Positions 9,162-18,563 of a DNA stretch of 64,000 nucleotides are shown in pieces. The notes beneath the pieces are model-generated. The model was not told the origin of the DNA, searched no databases, and was given only the letters and a program-made list of their open reading frames with translations. The stretch's first letter is position 1. The number at the start of each line of letters is the position of its first letter. Made by a program: the position numbers and the translations under genes. The stretch comes from Spiro-02 sp964465155 (GTDB lineage Bacteria > Spirochaetota > Spirochaetia > Sphaerochaetales > Sphaerochaetaceae): the NCBI GenBank assembly GCA_964465155.1, contig CAYXIH010000003.1:1-64000 (forward strand). The letters are read 5' to 3'.

Positions 9162-10766
9162 ATGGTGAACAATAGGCTGTCACTTGTATTGCATGCACAT
9201 TTGCCGTTCGTCAGGCATGTCGAATATCCCAGGTTCCTCGAGGAGGACTGGCTGTTCGAGTCAATGGCAGAAACCTACCTGCCCATGTTGCGCATGCTAA
9301 AGAAGCTTCGCGCTGAGGGCCTCAAATATCGTCTGACATTTTCACTCTCACCTTCTTTGTGCGCCATGCTCGCGGACGCTGCCCTGCAGGAACGCTTCAT
9401 CCAATACCTGGAGCTGCACAAGGAACTTGGTGAGAAGGAGATCAACCGCTGCGAGGCTGAGCAGCCACAATGCGTGGAACTCGCCAGGATGTATTATGAG
9501 CGGACGATGCAGAACCTCTCCGACTTCTGCGATACCTACCGCAACAATATCTTGGAAGGGTTCAGGGACCTTGAGACTTCCGGCCACCTTGACTTGATCA
9601 CCACAGCAGCAACGCATGCATACCTGCCGCTGTACCGTGAATATCCAACTGCGATCAAGGCTCAGATTGAAGTCGCGATGCAGAGCCATGTGCGTTACTT
9701 CAAGAAGCAGCCCAAGGGGTTCTGGCTTCCGGAGTGTGGGTATTTCCCTGGTTTGGAGGAGTACCTCAAGAAGCAGGAGATTGAATGGTTCCAAGTTGCG
9801 TCCCACAGCATGCTCCTGTCGGAAAAACGGATATTCGGTGGAGACTATGAACCCGTCGAGTGTCCCGATGGTGTGGCTGCGTTCCCACGCGACTACAACT
9901 TGACCAGCTTGGTCTGGTCAGCCTCGGATGGCTATCCGTGCGACGGCGACTATCGTGAGTTCTACCGAGACATCGGCTACGACCTCCCGATGGAGTATAT
10001 CCGTCCCTATATCCACGAACCTGAAGTCCGGGTATTTACCGGCTACAAGTATTGGGCCGTGACCGGTCCTACCAACGACAAGAAGCTCTATGACCCGCAG
10101 AAAGCTGCAATCAAGGTTGCCGAGCATGCAGACAACTTCATCTACAAAGTCCAGATGAAGGGCAAGAGCATCTGCAATTCCTTGGAAGGGCAGGATCCGT
10201 TCTATACCCTGGGCTTCGACGCTGAACTGTTCGGCCACTGGTGGTTCGAAGGTATCGATTGGCTTGAAGCAGTCATCCGCAGAGCTTCCAAGGAGCATGA
10301 CGTCCAGCTCACGACACCCTCGGACTACCTTGCGACCAACCCGACGTTGCAAGTCGCCCAGCCCGGCTTCTCCTCATGGGGCCAGGGTGGCTATTCGTCG
10401 GTATGGCTTGACGGGTCCAATGCTTGGATCTACAGGCATATCCACAAAGCCATCGAGCGGATGGAAGAACTTTCAGTGCGCTTCCCCGAACAGCAGTCCC
10501 TCAAGCAGCGTTTCCTCAACCAGGCATCGCGCGAGGTGCTTCTGTCAATGGCAAGCGACTGGCCGTTCATCCTCCACAACAAGACTTCCGTGGGCTATGC
10601 GGACAAGCGGCTACGCGACCACCTGTCCAATTTCAACTTGGTGTATGAGAATATGTGCAAATGTGCGGTGAACACAGAGTGGCTGGTCAAGGCGGAGAAA
10701 CGAGACAATATCTTCCCTGACATGGATTACAATATCTTCAACCCCGAATATACATCGGGCAGCTGA
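9162..10766 (+). CDS. 1,4-alpha-glucan branching enzyme, GH57 type (DUF1957)
   Basis: The enzyme makes alpha-1,6 branches in glycogen-like polymers. The 534-residue protein opens with LSLVLHAHLPFVRH. It carries FWLPECGY with the probable nucleophile Glu191, and TLGFDAELFGHWWFEG with the probable acid Asp353, both typical of GH57 branching enzymes such as those of Thermus and Thermococcus. The C-terminal DUF1957 helical region follows. Length agrees with the family. It is the second gene of an operon with the DUF4912 protein and is followed by a clear intrinsic terminator at 10798-10824. Confidence 0.92.
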   Translation: MVNNRLSLVLHAHLPFVRHVEYPRFLEEDWLFESMAETYLPMLRMLKKLRAEGLKYRLTFSLSPSLCAMLADAALQERFIQYLELHKELGEKEINRCEAEQPQCVELARMYYERTMQNLSDFCDTYRNNILEGFRDLETSGHLDLITTAATHAYLPLYREYPTAIKAQIEVAMQSHVRYFKKQPKGFWLPECGYFPGLEEYLKKQEIEWFQVASHSMLLSEKRIFGGDYEPVECPDGVAAFPRDYNLTSLVWSASDGYPCDGDYREFYRDIGYDLPMEYIRPYIHEPEVRVFTGYKYWAVTGPTNDKKLYDPQKAAIKVAEHADNFIYKVQMKGKSICNSLEGQDPFYTLGFDAELFGHWWFEGIDWLEAVIRRASKEHDVQLTTPSDYLATNPTLQVAQPGFSSWGQGGYSSVWLDGSNAWIYRHIHKAIERMEELSVRFPEQQSLKQRFLNQASREVLLSMASDWPFILHNKTSVGYADKRLRDHLSNFNLVYENMCKCAVNTEWLVKAEKRDNIFPDMDYNIFNPEYTSGS

Positions 10767-10797
10767 TACAAGTTGCCCGCATATGGCCAATTTATGG

Positions 10798-10824
10798 GCT
10801 GTCCTTCACGGACAGCTTTTTTTT
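10798..10824 (+). terminator. Intrinsic terminator after the branching enzyme gene
   Basis: GCTGTCC (10798-10804), loop TTCAC, GGACAGC (10810-10816), then eight T at 10817-10824. The seven-pair stem is perfect. Confidence 0.9.
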
Positions 10825-10921
10825 GCGCCAAATTTCCGAGGCAGGGTAACGTTTGTTAAGTGGTAGCAGGAAAACATATGTCATAGAAGGGGAATTCGAT
10901 TTCATTGCAGATTGTGTTGAA

Positions 10922-10992
10922 GTGGGAGAGGGGGTATCTTTTGTGGTAGGAAGTGGGAGAAAATCCCATTTCTTGCAATATTTCATGTGGGG
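10922..10992 (+). promoter_or_regulatory. Probable MraZ boxes upstream of mraZ
   Basis: GTGGGAG occurs at 10922 and 10953, GTGGTAG at 10943 and GTGGGGAG near 10986. The copies at 10943 and 10953 are exactly ten bases apart, the spacing of TGGGN-N5-TGGGN sites bound by MraZ in other bacteria. MraZ autoregulates dcw clusters from such repeats, so these are the likely operators. The last copy also serves as the ribosome site. Confidence 0.55.
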
Positions 10993-11003
10993 AGTGGAAA
11001 AAA

Positions 11004-11468
11004 GTGCTCATTGGTGACTACCGCAACATGCTCGATGACAAGGGTCGGATGCTCATTCCATCCAAGCTCAGGACTTCCCTGGGTGTGGAGAGCGTCGTGG
11101 TGACCCGTGGCATTGAAAGCTGCTTGTGGATATTCCCCCCTGCATTCTTTGAGAAGCTCAGGGGCGCCATCATGGATGATCCTGGTGCAATGTTCGACAA
11201 GCAGCTCAGGCTCATACAGCGAATGATCATTGCCCCTGCACAGGAAATTGAGATAGACAAGACTGGGAGGATCAACATACCCCCCACATTGCGCACCTAT
11301 GCGCAACTCCAGCCGAAGGAAGAGGGTCTGATCCTTGGCATCTCCTCCTACCTTGAGCTGTGGAATCCGACAACCTATGACCAGTACATGCTGGAGAACG
11401 AAGCTGAGTTTGAAAGTGCATCACAGAGCCTCAGCGCATTGCTGCGCAGTGCAGCGGGAGGTAAATGA
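11004..11468 (+). CDS. mraZ: Transcriptional regulator MraZ
   Basis: MraZ is a DNA-binding regulator at the head of division and cell-wall clusters. The GTG at 11004 gives a 154-residue product starting LIGDYRNMLDDKGRMLIPSK, which is the usual MraZ N-terminus, and has a GGGGAG ribosome site nine bases upstream. An upstream GTG at 10953 would add an unusual 17-residue extension lying in the operator repeats. Two SpoVT/AbrB-like units are visible: DDKGRMLIP near residue 10 and DKTGRINIPPTLR near residue 90. The stop overlaps rsmH by four bases. Confidence 0.93.
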   Translation: MLIGDYRNMLDDKGRMLIPSKLRTSLGVESVVVTRGIESCLWIFPPAFFEKLRGAIMDDPGAMFDKQLRLIQRMIIAPAQEIEIDKTGRINIPPTLRTYAQLQPKEEGLILGISSYLELWNPTTYDQYMLENEAEFESASQSLSALLRSAAGGK

Positions 11469-12403
11469 TGGAATACGTTCACTACTCAGTACTCCAGAAC
11501 GAAGTACTTCAGATGCTCGTCCCTCCCGAGGGGAAAGAGGCGTTGCTGATCGACTGTACCCTTGGCGAGGGCGGTCACTCGAAGCTCTTCCTTGAGAAAT
11601 ATCCCAACCTGCGTGTGATCGGGTTGGACCGTGACCCCCAGATCATGGAGAAGGCCCGCAACCGCCTGAAGGAGTTTGGGGACCGCTTCACGGCAGTGAA
11701 CACTTGGTTTGATGAATTCTTCAGTACCTATGACGGGCAGCGTCCTGACTTGGTGCTGTTTGACTTGGGTATCTCCGTCTTCCACTACGAGGAGTCCGGC
11801 AGGGGGTTCTCGTTCCGCAAGAACGAAGAGCTCGACATGCGCCTGGACAAGAGCGCTTCCATGTCCGTTGAGGACATTGTAAACGACTACCAGGAGGAAC
11901 GCTTGGCGGATGTCATCTTCCAATATGGGGAAGAGCGGTATTCACGAAGGATTGCCAAGGCGATCTGTTCCTACCGGATGACCAAGCGCATCACCCAAAG
12001 CGACGAGCTTGCCGAGATCATCTACGGATGCGTACCACCTGCATACCGGTACGGTCGTATCCATCCTGCCACACGCACCTTCCAGGCCTTGCGCATTGAA
12101 GTGAACCGGGAGCTGGACCGCATTGAGCCGGCAGTCAGGGGAGCAATCGAGATGACGGTCCCTGGTGGACGGGTAGGGGTCATCTCCTTCCACTCACTGG
12201 AGGACCGCAAGGTCAAGTGGCTGTTCAAAGGCGAAGCCGACGGATGCACCTGCCCACCAGGGGTGATGCGGTGTACCTGTGGCGGAAAGCCGATGGTGAA
12301 GATACTCACCAAGAAACCGATAATTCCGACCGAGGAAGAGCAACGGATCAACCCGCCTTCCCGTAGTGCAAAGCTGCGGGTCGTACAGAGACTGGAGGCA
12401 TAG
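11465..12403 (+). CDS. rsmH: 16S rRNA (cytosine1402-N4)-methyltransferase RsmH
   Basis: RsmH (MraW) methylates N4 of C1402 in 16S rRNA with SAM. The 312-residue protein begins HYSVLQNEVLQML and has the SAM loop DCTLGEGGHS near residue 30. FDLGISVFHYEESGRGFSF appears in place of the usual FDLGVSSPQLD-type motif. The C-terminal GVISFHSLEDRKVKWLFK is diagnostic. A late cysteine-containing insert (CTCPPGVMRCTCGG) matches the CTCPPDFP region of the family. It overlaps mraZ and is followed two bases later by ftsL, as in other dcw clusters. Confidence 0.95.
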   Translation: MMEYVHYSVLQNEVLQMLVPPEGKEALLIDCTLGEGGHSKLFLEKYPNLRVIGLDRDPQIMEKARNRLKEFGDRFTAVNTWFDEFFSTYDGQRPDLVLFDLGISVFHYEESGRGFSFRKNEELDMRLDKSASMSVEDIVNDYQEERLADVIFQYGEERYSRRIAKAICSYRMTKRITQSDELAEIIYGCVPPAYRYGRIHPATRTFQALRIEVNRELDRIEPAVRGAIEMTVPGGRVGVISFHSLEDRKVKWLFKGEADGCTCPPGVMRCTCGGKPMVKILTKKPIIPTEEEQRINPPSRSAKLRVVQRLEA

Positions 12404-12405
12404 CA

Positions 12406-12723
12406 ATGACGACATCCAAGAGACACTCTCGTAGCCTGAACAAGACTGAGAAGATTGTCCTGCTGTTCATGCTGATCTTCATCCAGTGCTGTATCTTCAT
12501 CCCTGTCTGGCAGGCTGGCGAGAGCCGGACCCTCTCCATGGCGATCAAGACCGCCGAGGCTGACATCAGCAAGCTGCAGGAGCGCAAGCGTGTGCTCCGC
12601 ACCCAGATTGCCCGCGCCCAGATGCCCGAATACCTCATTGACCAGGCATATGCACAGGACGTGAACTTCCAAAGGATTGCACCCGAACATGTGGTGATGG
12701 TCGCTTCAGCCGGAGGACGATGA
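12406..12723 (+). CDS. ftsL: FtsL/DivIC-like cell division membrane protein
   Basis: The 105-residue protein has a short basic cytoplasmic N-terminus (KRHSRSLNKTEK), one membrane helix at about residues 17-36 (IVLLFMLIFIQCCIFIPVW) and an extracytoplasmic coiled coil (AEADISKLQERKRVLRTQIA). That is the architecture of FtsL/DivIC, which forms the FtsQLB complex. Sequence conservation in the family is low, so the call rests on size, topology and position between rsmH and murF. It starts two bases after rsmH. Confidence 0.8.
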   Translation: MTTSKRHSRSLNKTEKIVLLFMLIFIQCCIFIPVWQAGESRTLSMAIKTAEADISKLQERKRVLRTQIARAQMPEYLIDQAYAQDVNFQRIAPEHVVMVASAGGR

Positions 12724-12724
12724 C

Positions 12725-14116
12725 ATGATACCGACACCTTCCTGCACCTACAGCGTCCATGAGATCGCCAAGATGGTAGGGGCGACGGTCGTCGGTGCCC
12801 CAGTACATCCAATTCAACGCGTAAGCATCGACTCCCGCGATTGTGCAGCAGGTTCCCTGTTCGTACCGTTGCAAGGCGAGCATGCCGACGGGCACGATTA
12901 CATTGCAAATGCTGCGACCCTCGGAGCAACGGCAGCATTTGTCCGCAAGGACTTGCTGGTGGACATCAGAAGGAAGCTATCTGCATCGCCCATGGCATTG
13001 ATCGGCGTTGATTCACCACTGTGTGCCCTCCAGCGCTTTGCCGCCGCACATGTGGACAAGTTTTCGCTGCAGGCAAAGGTCGGGGTGACCGGCAGCTGTG
13101 GCAAGACCACCACCAAGGAGCTGATAGCATCAATCCTCAGCCAGAGCGGTGAGACCATGCATACGCCTGGGAACCTCAACAGCGAGATCGGCTTGCCCCT
13201 GAGCCTCCTGTCCATCGGTCCGACCACCCGCTTTGGTGTATACGAGATGGGCGTGGACCATGTGGGGGAGATGGATTCGATGCTTTCGGTCTACCGGCCC
13301 GACTATGGGATACTCACCAACATTGGAATCTCCCACCTGGGAAAGATGGGGAGCATGCAGGCTATTGCAGATGAGAAGAGCAGGATTTTCCATCCTGGCA
13401 TCAGCAAGGGCTTCATCAGCGACGAGTGTTCCTATCGTAGCTGGATGGAGCAGGCCCGCAGCTGCAGCCTGACTCCCTATGGTCTTTCCTGTACCCCCGG
13501 CGTCAATGGCGTCGTGGACTTGGGGATCGGTGGCTGGGACATCTGCTACGAGCAATTGCATATGCACCTCGCATGCGTCGGCAAGCATTCGCTGTCCGAC
13601 GCATTGGGTGCCATAGCCTTGTGCCGTGAGATTGGATCGACTCCCCAGGAGATCCAGGCTGGGATCGAGGCAATGGTGCCGGTAGCCGGGCGCAGCAACA
13701 TCCTTGGTGGCAACGTGACGATCATAGAGGACTGCTACAATGCAAGCCTCGACTCGACGGGTGGAATCCTGGAGTATCTGCGCAACGTCCGGTGGAATGG
13801 CCAGAAGAAAGTAGTCCTTGGCTCAATGAAGGAGCTTGGGAGCATGTCCGTGAGTGCACATCAGGAGATCGGCAGGAGAATCCTTGCCGCAGCCCCATCC
13901 AGCGTCTTCCTCTATGGGAGCGAGATGTCCAGTGCGTGGGATGTCCTGATGAACAATGGATATGGTTCATATGGCAAACTGCTGCATACCAATGATTTTG
14001 ATGAACTTCAGCAGGCAGTGGGCACCGATGTCCACGCCGGTGACCTCTTCCTCCTCAAGGGATCTCGTTCCATGGCGATGGAACGCTTGTTGCCCATATT
14101 GCGCAAGGCAGGCTGA
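12725..14116 (+). CDS. murF: UDP-MurNAc-tripeptide--D-Ala-D-Ala ligase MurF
   Basis: MurF adds D-Ala-D-Ala to the UDP-MurNAc tripeptide in the cytoplasm. The 463-residue protein shows the Mur ligase ATP loop GVTGSCGKTTTKE at about 120-132, NLNSEIGLPLSLL, YEMGVDHVGEMD, and the late ILGGNVTIIEDCYNASLDS with the MurF-type YNA(S/N) motif. Length is normal. The usual neighbours ftsI and murE are absent between ftsL and murF, as in Borrelia. Confidence 0.94.
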   Translation: MIPTPSCTYSVHEIAKMVGATVVGAPVHPIQRVSIDSRDCAAGSLFVPLQGEHADGHDYIANAATLGATAAFVRKDLLVDIRRKLSASPMALIGVDSPLCALQRFAAAHVDKFSLQAKVGVTGSCGKTTTKELIASILSQSGETMHTPGNLNSEIGLPLSLLSIGPTTRFGVYEMGVDHVGEMDSMLSVYRPDYGILTNIGISHLGKMGSMQAIADEKSRIFHPGISKGFISDECSYRSWMEQARSCSLTPYGLSCTPGVNGVVDLGIGGWDICYEQLHMHLACVGKHSLSDALGAIALCREIGSTPQEIQAGIEAMVPVAGRSNILGGNVTIIEDCYNASLDSTGGILEYLRNVRWNGQKKVVLGSMKELGSMSVSAHQEIGRRILAAAPSSVFLYGSEMSSAWDVLMNNGYGSYGKLLHTNDFDELQQAVGTDVHAGDLFLLKGSRSMAMERLLPILRKAG

Positions 14117-14119
14117 GGT

Positions 14120-15154
14120 GTGGCAGTTCTGACGTTGGTCCAGGCGCAGCTGGTCAAGGTGAGTATCTCTTTCCTTGTCGGCTGTGTTGCTACATTCATT
14201 TTCTGTTCCCTGCTGCTACGGCTGTTGGCGCGGGTCCGTACCTCCGTTCCCGTCAAGCCCGAGCTGCTTGTCACCCAAGCATCCAAGGCCGGTACTCCAT
14301 CCATGGGAGGCATCTCCTTCCTCTGTGGCATTACGGTGTCGCTCTTGATATGCTCCAGCCTCAATGCCCGTCCCCTATGGCTCGTCCTGATTGCCATCTG
14401 GCTCTTTGGGTTGGTAGGACTGGCTGATGACCTGATGAAGGAACGCCGCCATGACAGCGACGGGCTGACCTCCAAGGTGAAGCTACTGCTGCAGATGGTG
14501 TGTGCGGTAATGGTCGTGTTCCTGCAGAAATACCTTGCTCCGTTGGATAGTACTGTCTTTGCAACACCCTGGAACCCTGCTGGGCACGACATAGGCATCT
14601 GGTACCGGGTACTCTCTGTCTTGTACCTCATGTACTACGTCAATGCAGTGAACATCACCGATGGCCTTGATGGACTGGCAACCCGTACGGCTATGCCGAT
14701 ATTGCTTTTGTTGACTGCAGGTGGGGCGGTCATGTCTGTTTGTCCACCACCATATTCCACCAGTGCCTCCTACGGGCAGATCGTTGCCATACTGTGTGCC
14801 GGTGCCTTCGGCTCGATGCTGGCGTTCCTGTGGTTCAACGGAGGCAAGGCAAGCATTTTCATGGGTGATAGTGGCTCGCACACCTTGGGAGCCGTCATAG
14901 CCATCAGCGCCATGCTGGTGCAGGTTGAGGTAGTGACGTTGGTAGCTGGATTTGTGTTCCTGGTGGAACTGCTCTCCTCGATGCTGCAGATCATCGCCAT
15001 CAATGTGTTCCATACCAAGCTGCTGCCCATAGCCCCCCTGCACCATGCATATGAGCAGATGGGATACGGGGAGGGGAAGATCGTCGACCGTTTTTCCATC
15101 GCGTCATGGTTGTGCGTGGGTGTGTCGACGGTACTGCTCATTGTGAAATGGTGA
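14120..15154 (+). CDS. mraY: Phospho-MurNAc-pentapeptide transferase MraY
   Basis: MraY transfers phospho-MurNAc-pentapeptide to undecaprenyl phosphate to give lipid I in the inner membrane. The 344-residue polytopic protein has about ten membrane helices and the catalytic motifs LADDLMKERR, VNAVNITDGLDGLA, FMGDSGSHTLGA and LHHAYEQMG, with the HHA(Y/F) loop expected. Start is GTG at 14120, three bases after murF; a weak GAGG lies just upstream. Position in the dcw cluster agrees. Confidence 0.95.
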   Translation: MAVLTLVQAQLVKVSISFLVGCVATFIFCSLLLRLLARVRTSVPVKPELLVTQASKAGTPSMGGISFLCGITVSLLICSSLNARPLWLVLIAIWLFGLVGLADDLMKERRHDSDGLTSKVKLLLQMVCAVMVVFLQKYLAPLDSTVFATPWNPAGHDIGIWYRVLSVLYLMYYVNAVNITDGLDGLATRTAMPILLLLTAGGAVMSVCPPPYSTSASYGQIVAILCAGAFGSMLAFLWFNGGKASIFMGDSGSHTLGAVIAISAMLVQVEVVTLVAGFVFLVELLSSMLQIIAINVFHTKLLPIAPLHHAYEQMGYGEGKIVDRFSIASWLCVGVSTVLLIVKW

Positions 15155-15193
15155 GCAACAGGCTATACTGCACCAACGTGAAGGAGAGGGCTC

Positions 15194-16447
15194 ATGAAAG
15201 GGCACGAAGCACATTATAGGAACGAGGAAGCAGATGAGCAGCTCACCACGCTTGAGGGTGGCTCGATGAGCGCATTCACGTTCCTGTGTGTTGTTCTGAC
15301 ATTGATTGGGCTAGGGCTTGTGATGATGTACAGTGCCTCGTACAACGAGGCGCTGAGCATGGGATTGCCCCATCACTATTTCTTCGTCAGGCAAGCAATG
15401 TTCATTCTCCTCGGCCTGGCATGCGCTGTGGTCATCCGGTTCATCCCCATCAAGGTCATCAAAGCCAGTGCCATACCCTTGCTGCTCGTGTGCCTTGCAC
15501 TGATGCTCCTCACCCTTTTTACATCCTATGGACAAGTCCGCTATGGAGCCCGCCGTTGGCTGAGCATTCCCCCCTTGCCATCATTCCAGCCCTCCGAGCT
15601 GGTGAAGCTGGCAGTCATCCTCTTCCTGGCCAATTGGTTCGGCTCGGCAAAGCATGAGGAGAAAGCGGTTCGTAGGTATGCGTTGCCTGCATGTGTGGTC
15701 CTGCTCTTCGCGGCCTTGATCTTGTTGCAGAGGGATTACTCCACTACGATTGTATTCTTGGTCGTATCAATATCGATGTTCTTCATTGCCGGCATGAGCA
15801 TCGGATGGCTCCTCCTCAGTGTGGCATTCCTTGCTGTACCTGCGGCCATAGCGTTGCTTTCCCAGCCCTACCGGGTAAAACGGATGGCAGCCTACTTGTT
15901 CTCCGGCATGGATACCGATGGAATCAACTGGCAGGTATCCAATGCACGGGCAGCCATAGCAGAAGGTGGTTGGCTGGGCAAAGGACTTGGCAACGGGGTG
16001 TACAAGCTGGGACGGATTCCCGAGGTCCAGAATGACTTTATCTTTGCATCGATAGCGGAGGAGACGGGTATCGCCGGAATTTCCCTGCTGTTGCTGTTGT
16101 TCTTCCTGTTTGGACTGCTTGGCTACCGCACCTATCTGCGCATGTTGGACAAGGACAAGGCGCTGGCATACACAGCATGTGGCATCAGCACCATGATTGT
16201 GGTCCAAGCCATGGTGAATATCTGCGTGGTGACAGGGGTTCTCCCCCCCACGGGTATTCCACTGCCGTTCTTCTCCCAAGGTGGGACCAATCTGTTCGTG
16301 GTCATCTGCGAATGTGCGCTGTTGTACAAGATCATGCTCATGGCATCAGGACGTTTGGGGGGAGGTTCCCGCAAGGGTCAGCCTGAACCCCTGAAACCGC
16401 TGGCGGACTTTGAGTTCCCCTCGGATGGTTTGCACCATGAGCGCTAG
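15194..16447 (+). CDS. ftsW: SEDS-family peptidoglycan polymerase FtsW
   Basis: FtsW polymerises glycan strands at the septum with a class B PBP. The 417-residue protein has about ten membrane helices. Family motifs are GARRWLSIPPLPSFQPSEL (early), IAEETGIAGI (late), and GIPLPFFSQGGTNL, the diagnostic FtsW/RodA loop. The ATG at 15194 follows AAGGAG and leaves a 30-residue polar N-terminal tail. Its partner PBP is not beside it but at 42638-44305. The C-terminus overlaps ftsQ. Confidence 0.94.
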   Translation: MKGHEAHYRNEEADEQLTTLEGGSMSAFTFLCVVLTLIGLGLVMMYSASYNEALSMGLPHHYFFVRQAMFILLGLACAVVIRFIPIKVIKASAIPLLLVCLALMLLTLFTSYGQVRYGARRWLSIPPLPSFQPSELVKLAVILFLANWFGSAKHEEKAVRRYALPACVVLLFAALILLQRDYSTTIVFLVVSISMFFIAGMSIGWLLLSVAFLAVPAAIALLSQPYRVKRMAAYLFSGMDTDGINWQVSNARAAIAEGGWLGKGLGNGVYKLGRIPEVQNDFIFASIAEETGIAGISLLLLLFFLFGLLGYRTYLRMLDKDKALAYTACGISTMIVVQAMVNICVVTGVLPPTGIPLPFFSQGGTNLFVVICECALLYKIMLMASGRLGGGSRKGQPEPLKPLADFEFPSDGLHHER

Positions 16448-17240
16448 GAGAGTACAGCGCAGCAGGGTTCCCATGTGGGTCAAGGTCACGTTCCTGCTGC
16501 TCATCGTCGCCCTGTTGCTTGGGTGGTACGCATTGCGCTACCTACCGGTCTTTGATGTGCAGCAGGTGTACGTCACCACCGATGACCCTGCAATTGCCAT
16601 TCCCGCGAGTACATTGCGGATCACGGCCCCTTTGAAAGGGCTTTCGCAATTCGAGATATCCCTGTCAAAGCTAGAACAGCAGCTTGAGGCGCTTCCGATG
16701 GTCGCATCTGCACAAGTGCACCGGAACATGCCTTCCTCGTTGAACGTACAGCTGCAGATGCTGCAGCCTCGTGCGTTGATCAGGTCCATGGACGCCGATG
16801 GCAACCAAGTAGGGTATTTCCTGCTCAAGAACGACGAGTTGGTCCCACTGACACAGGAGGACCGCAATCTGTATGGAACTACCAAGTTTACCATTGAGGT
16901 CGACGAGGCCTATGCCTCGCTGCTGCAGCGGTATGGGGTAGATGCTGGGTTGCAGGCGGTATTGGATCTTGTAGCAGGGATGGGCTCGGCAACGGATGCA
17001 GAGAATGCCTTGATAACTCGCATAAAATACGATAATAATAACAGTAATGAATTTGGACGGATGGTGGTGGATCTTCCTGCCTGCAACGCAAGGTTGTGGG
17101 TACGGGAACCGGTTCCTGCTTCGCTTGTATCACGGTCGGTAACCTTGATCATGGAACAAGTGGCGACCGACGAGCTCCTATTCCTGGAGCAGACGCCCAG
17201 GCGGTACGACTTGTACGCCGATGCGTTGGTCCGCAGGTAG
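16437..17240 (+). CDS. ftsQ: Cell division protein FtsQ/DivIB
   Basis: FtsQ/DivIB is the bitopic scaffold of the FtsQLB divisome complex. This 267-residue product has a basic N-terminus (SARRVQRSR), one membrane helix at about 15-35, then a POTRA-like start (FDVQQVYVTTDDP, then LEQQLEALPMVASAQVHRNMPSSLNVQLQ) typical of the family, and a beta domain. The ATG at 16437 is preferred; an ATG at 16410 would increase overlap with ftsW. Position between ftsW and ftsA supports the call strongly. Confidence 0.88.
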   Translation: MSARRVQRSRVPMWVKVTFLLLIVALLLGWYALRYLPVFDVQQVYVTTDDPAIAIPASTLRITAPLKGLSQFEISLSKLEQQLEALPMVASAQVHRNMPSSLNVQLQMLQPRALIRSMDADGNQVGYFLLKNDELVPLTQEDRNLYGTTKFTIEVDEAYASLLQRYGVDAGLQAVLDLVAGMGSATDAENALITRIKYDNNNSNEFGRMVVDLPACNARLWVREPVPASLVSRSVTLIMEQVATDELLFLEQTPRRYDLYADALVRR

Positions 17241-17271
17241 CATGCTAATGTCCAATAGTGGAGGATGCCAG

Positions 17272-18516
17272 ATGGCAGCAGATAAGATCCTGATGGGGCT
17301 GGACATCGGAAGTTCGTGGGTTCGTGCAGTCATTGGAACGTTGAACCGCGACGGACAGCTGATGGTCGACAGCATCTGCGAGTGCCCCAGCGAGGGTGTG
17401 CGCAATGGAGCCATCATCAACATAGAGCAAACTCTTCGTGCTATCACTTCCGTAGTCTCCGAGGCGGAGCTACAAGCTGGTGCCGAGGTCAAGCAGGTCA
17501 TCATCGGTATTGGCGGCGACCACATCGAAGGGGTCCCCAGCCAAGGAGTCGTCGGCATCAACGCCAAGGACCAGGAGATCAAGCGTGAGGACGTGTTCCG
17601 TTCCCTCGAGGTGGCAAGGGCGTTCGACCTTGCCATGGACCGTGAAATCCTCCATACATTGGTGCAGGACTTCAAGGTCGATGCCCGTGACGGGATCAAG
17701 GACCCCATCGACCAGATTGGCCATAGGCTGGAAAGCCGTGTCCTGGTCGTCACCGGTTCCTCCACGATCTGCCAGAATGAGCGAAAGAGCCTCCAGCGTG
17801 CCGACCTGCAGGTCCAGAGAATGATATTGCAGCAACTTGCTGACGCAGAAGTCGTGCTGAGCACCGACGAGAAGGAAGCAGGTACGATCCTGATCAATAT
17901 CGGGGGCGGGGTGACGAATATGATCGTCTATACCAATGGAAGCCCTTGCTACGTCGGCGGAGTCAACATTGGGGGCAGCAATGTCACCAACGACATCGCC
18001 TATATCCTCAATAAGCCAAAGAGCGTCGCCGAGCAGGTCAAATGTGAAAGCGGATGCTGCCATATTCCCTCCGTCCCTTCGGAGGATATGATCATCATTC
18101 CCCAAGTCGGAGGAATGCCACCGATCAGGATGCCCAAGAAGGAGCTTGCCAGGATCATCGAGCCGCGCATGGCGGAGATCTTCTCCATGCTGCAAATGGC
18201 ACTGGAAAAGAAACAGGTGCGTGGCTCCCTGGGTGGCGGAGTGGTGTTGGTCGGGGGTGGAGCCCTTCTTTCAGGGGCAACCGAGCTTGCGAGCGAAATC
18301 TTCCGGATGCAAGCTCGTATCGGTTTCCCTGAGGCATTGCCCGGACTTGACCGCACCTACATCAACCCCAAGTACAGTACGGTCCTCGGACTGCTCAAGA
18401 GCGAGGCAAAGAAAATGCGCGATGGTGGGGCAGCTCCCAATGCACAACGTCAGAAAGAGAACCGTTCTGGTGGGTTCGGAAAGAAATTCAAGAATTTCTT
18501 CCGCACCATGTTCTAA
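17272..18516 (+). CDS. ftsA: Cell division protein FtsA
   Basis: FtsA is the actin-like protein that ties FtsZ filaments to the membrane. The 414-residue protein has the phosphate-1 loop LMGLDIGSSWVRAVIG, the 1C domain region, TILINIGGGVTNMIVY (phosphate 2), GGGVVLVGGGALLSG (adenosine motif), and a C-terminal amphipathic helix (GGFGKKFKNFFRTMF) that would insert in the membrane. The ATG at 17272 follows GGAGG by several bases; a start at 17221 would overlap ftsQ and lacks a ribosome site. ftsZ follows. Confidence 0.95.
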   Translation: MAADKILMGLDIGSSWVRAVIGTLNRDGQLMVDSICECPSEGVRNGAIINIEQTLRAITSVVSEAELQAGAEVKQVIIGIGGDHIEGVPSQGVVGINAKDQEIKREDVFRSLEVARAFDLAMDREILHTLVQDFKVDARDGIKDPIDQIGHRLESRVLVVTGSSTICQNERKSLQRADLQVQRMILQQLADAEVVLSTDEKEAGTILINIGGGVTNMIVYTNGSPCYVGGVNIGGSNVTNDIAYILNKPKSVAEQVKCESGCCHIPSVPSEDMIIIPQVGGMPPIRMPKKELARIIEPRMAEIFSMLQMALEKKQVRGSLGGGVVLVGGGALLSGATELASEIFRMQARIGFPEALPGLDRTYINPKYSTVLGLLKSEAKKMRDGGAAPNAQRQKENRSGGFGKKFKNFFRTMF

Positions 18517-18563
18517 GAAATAATTATTGAATATACAGCCCAGACGGGCAAAGGATGATCGAT

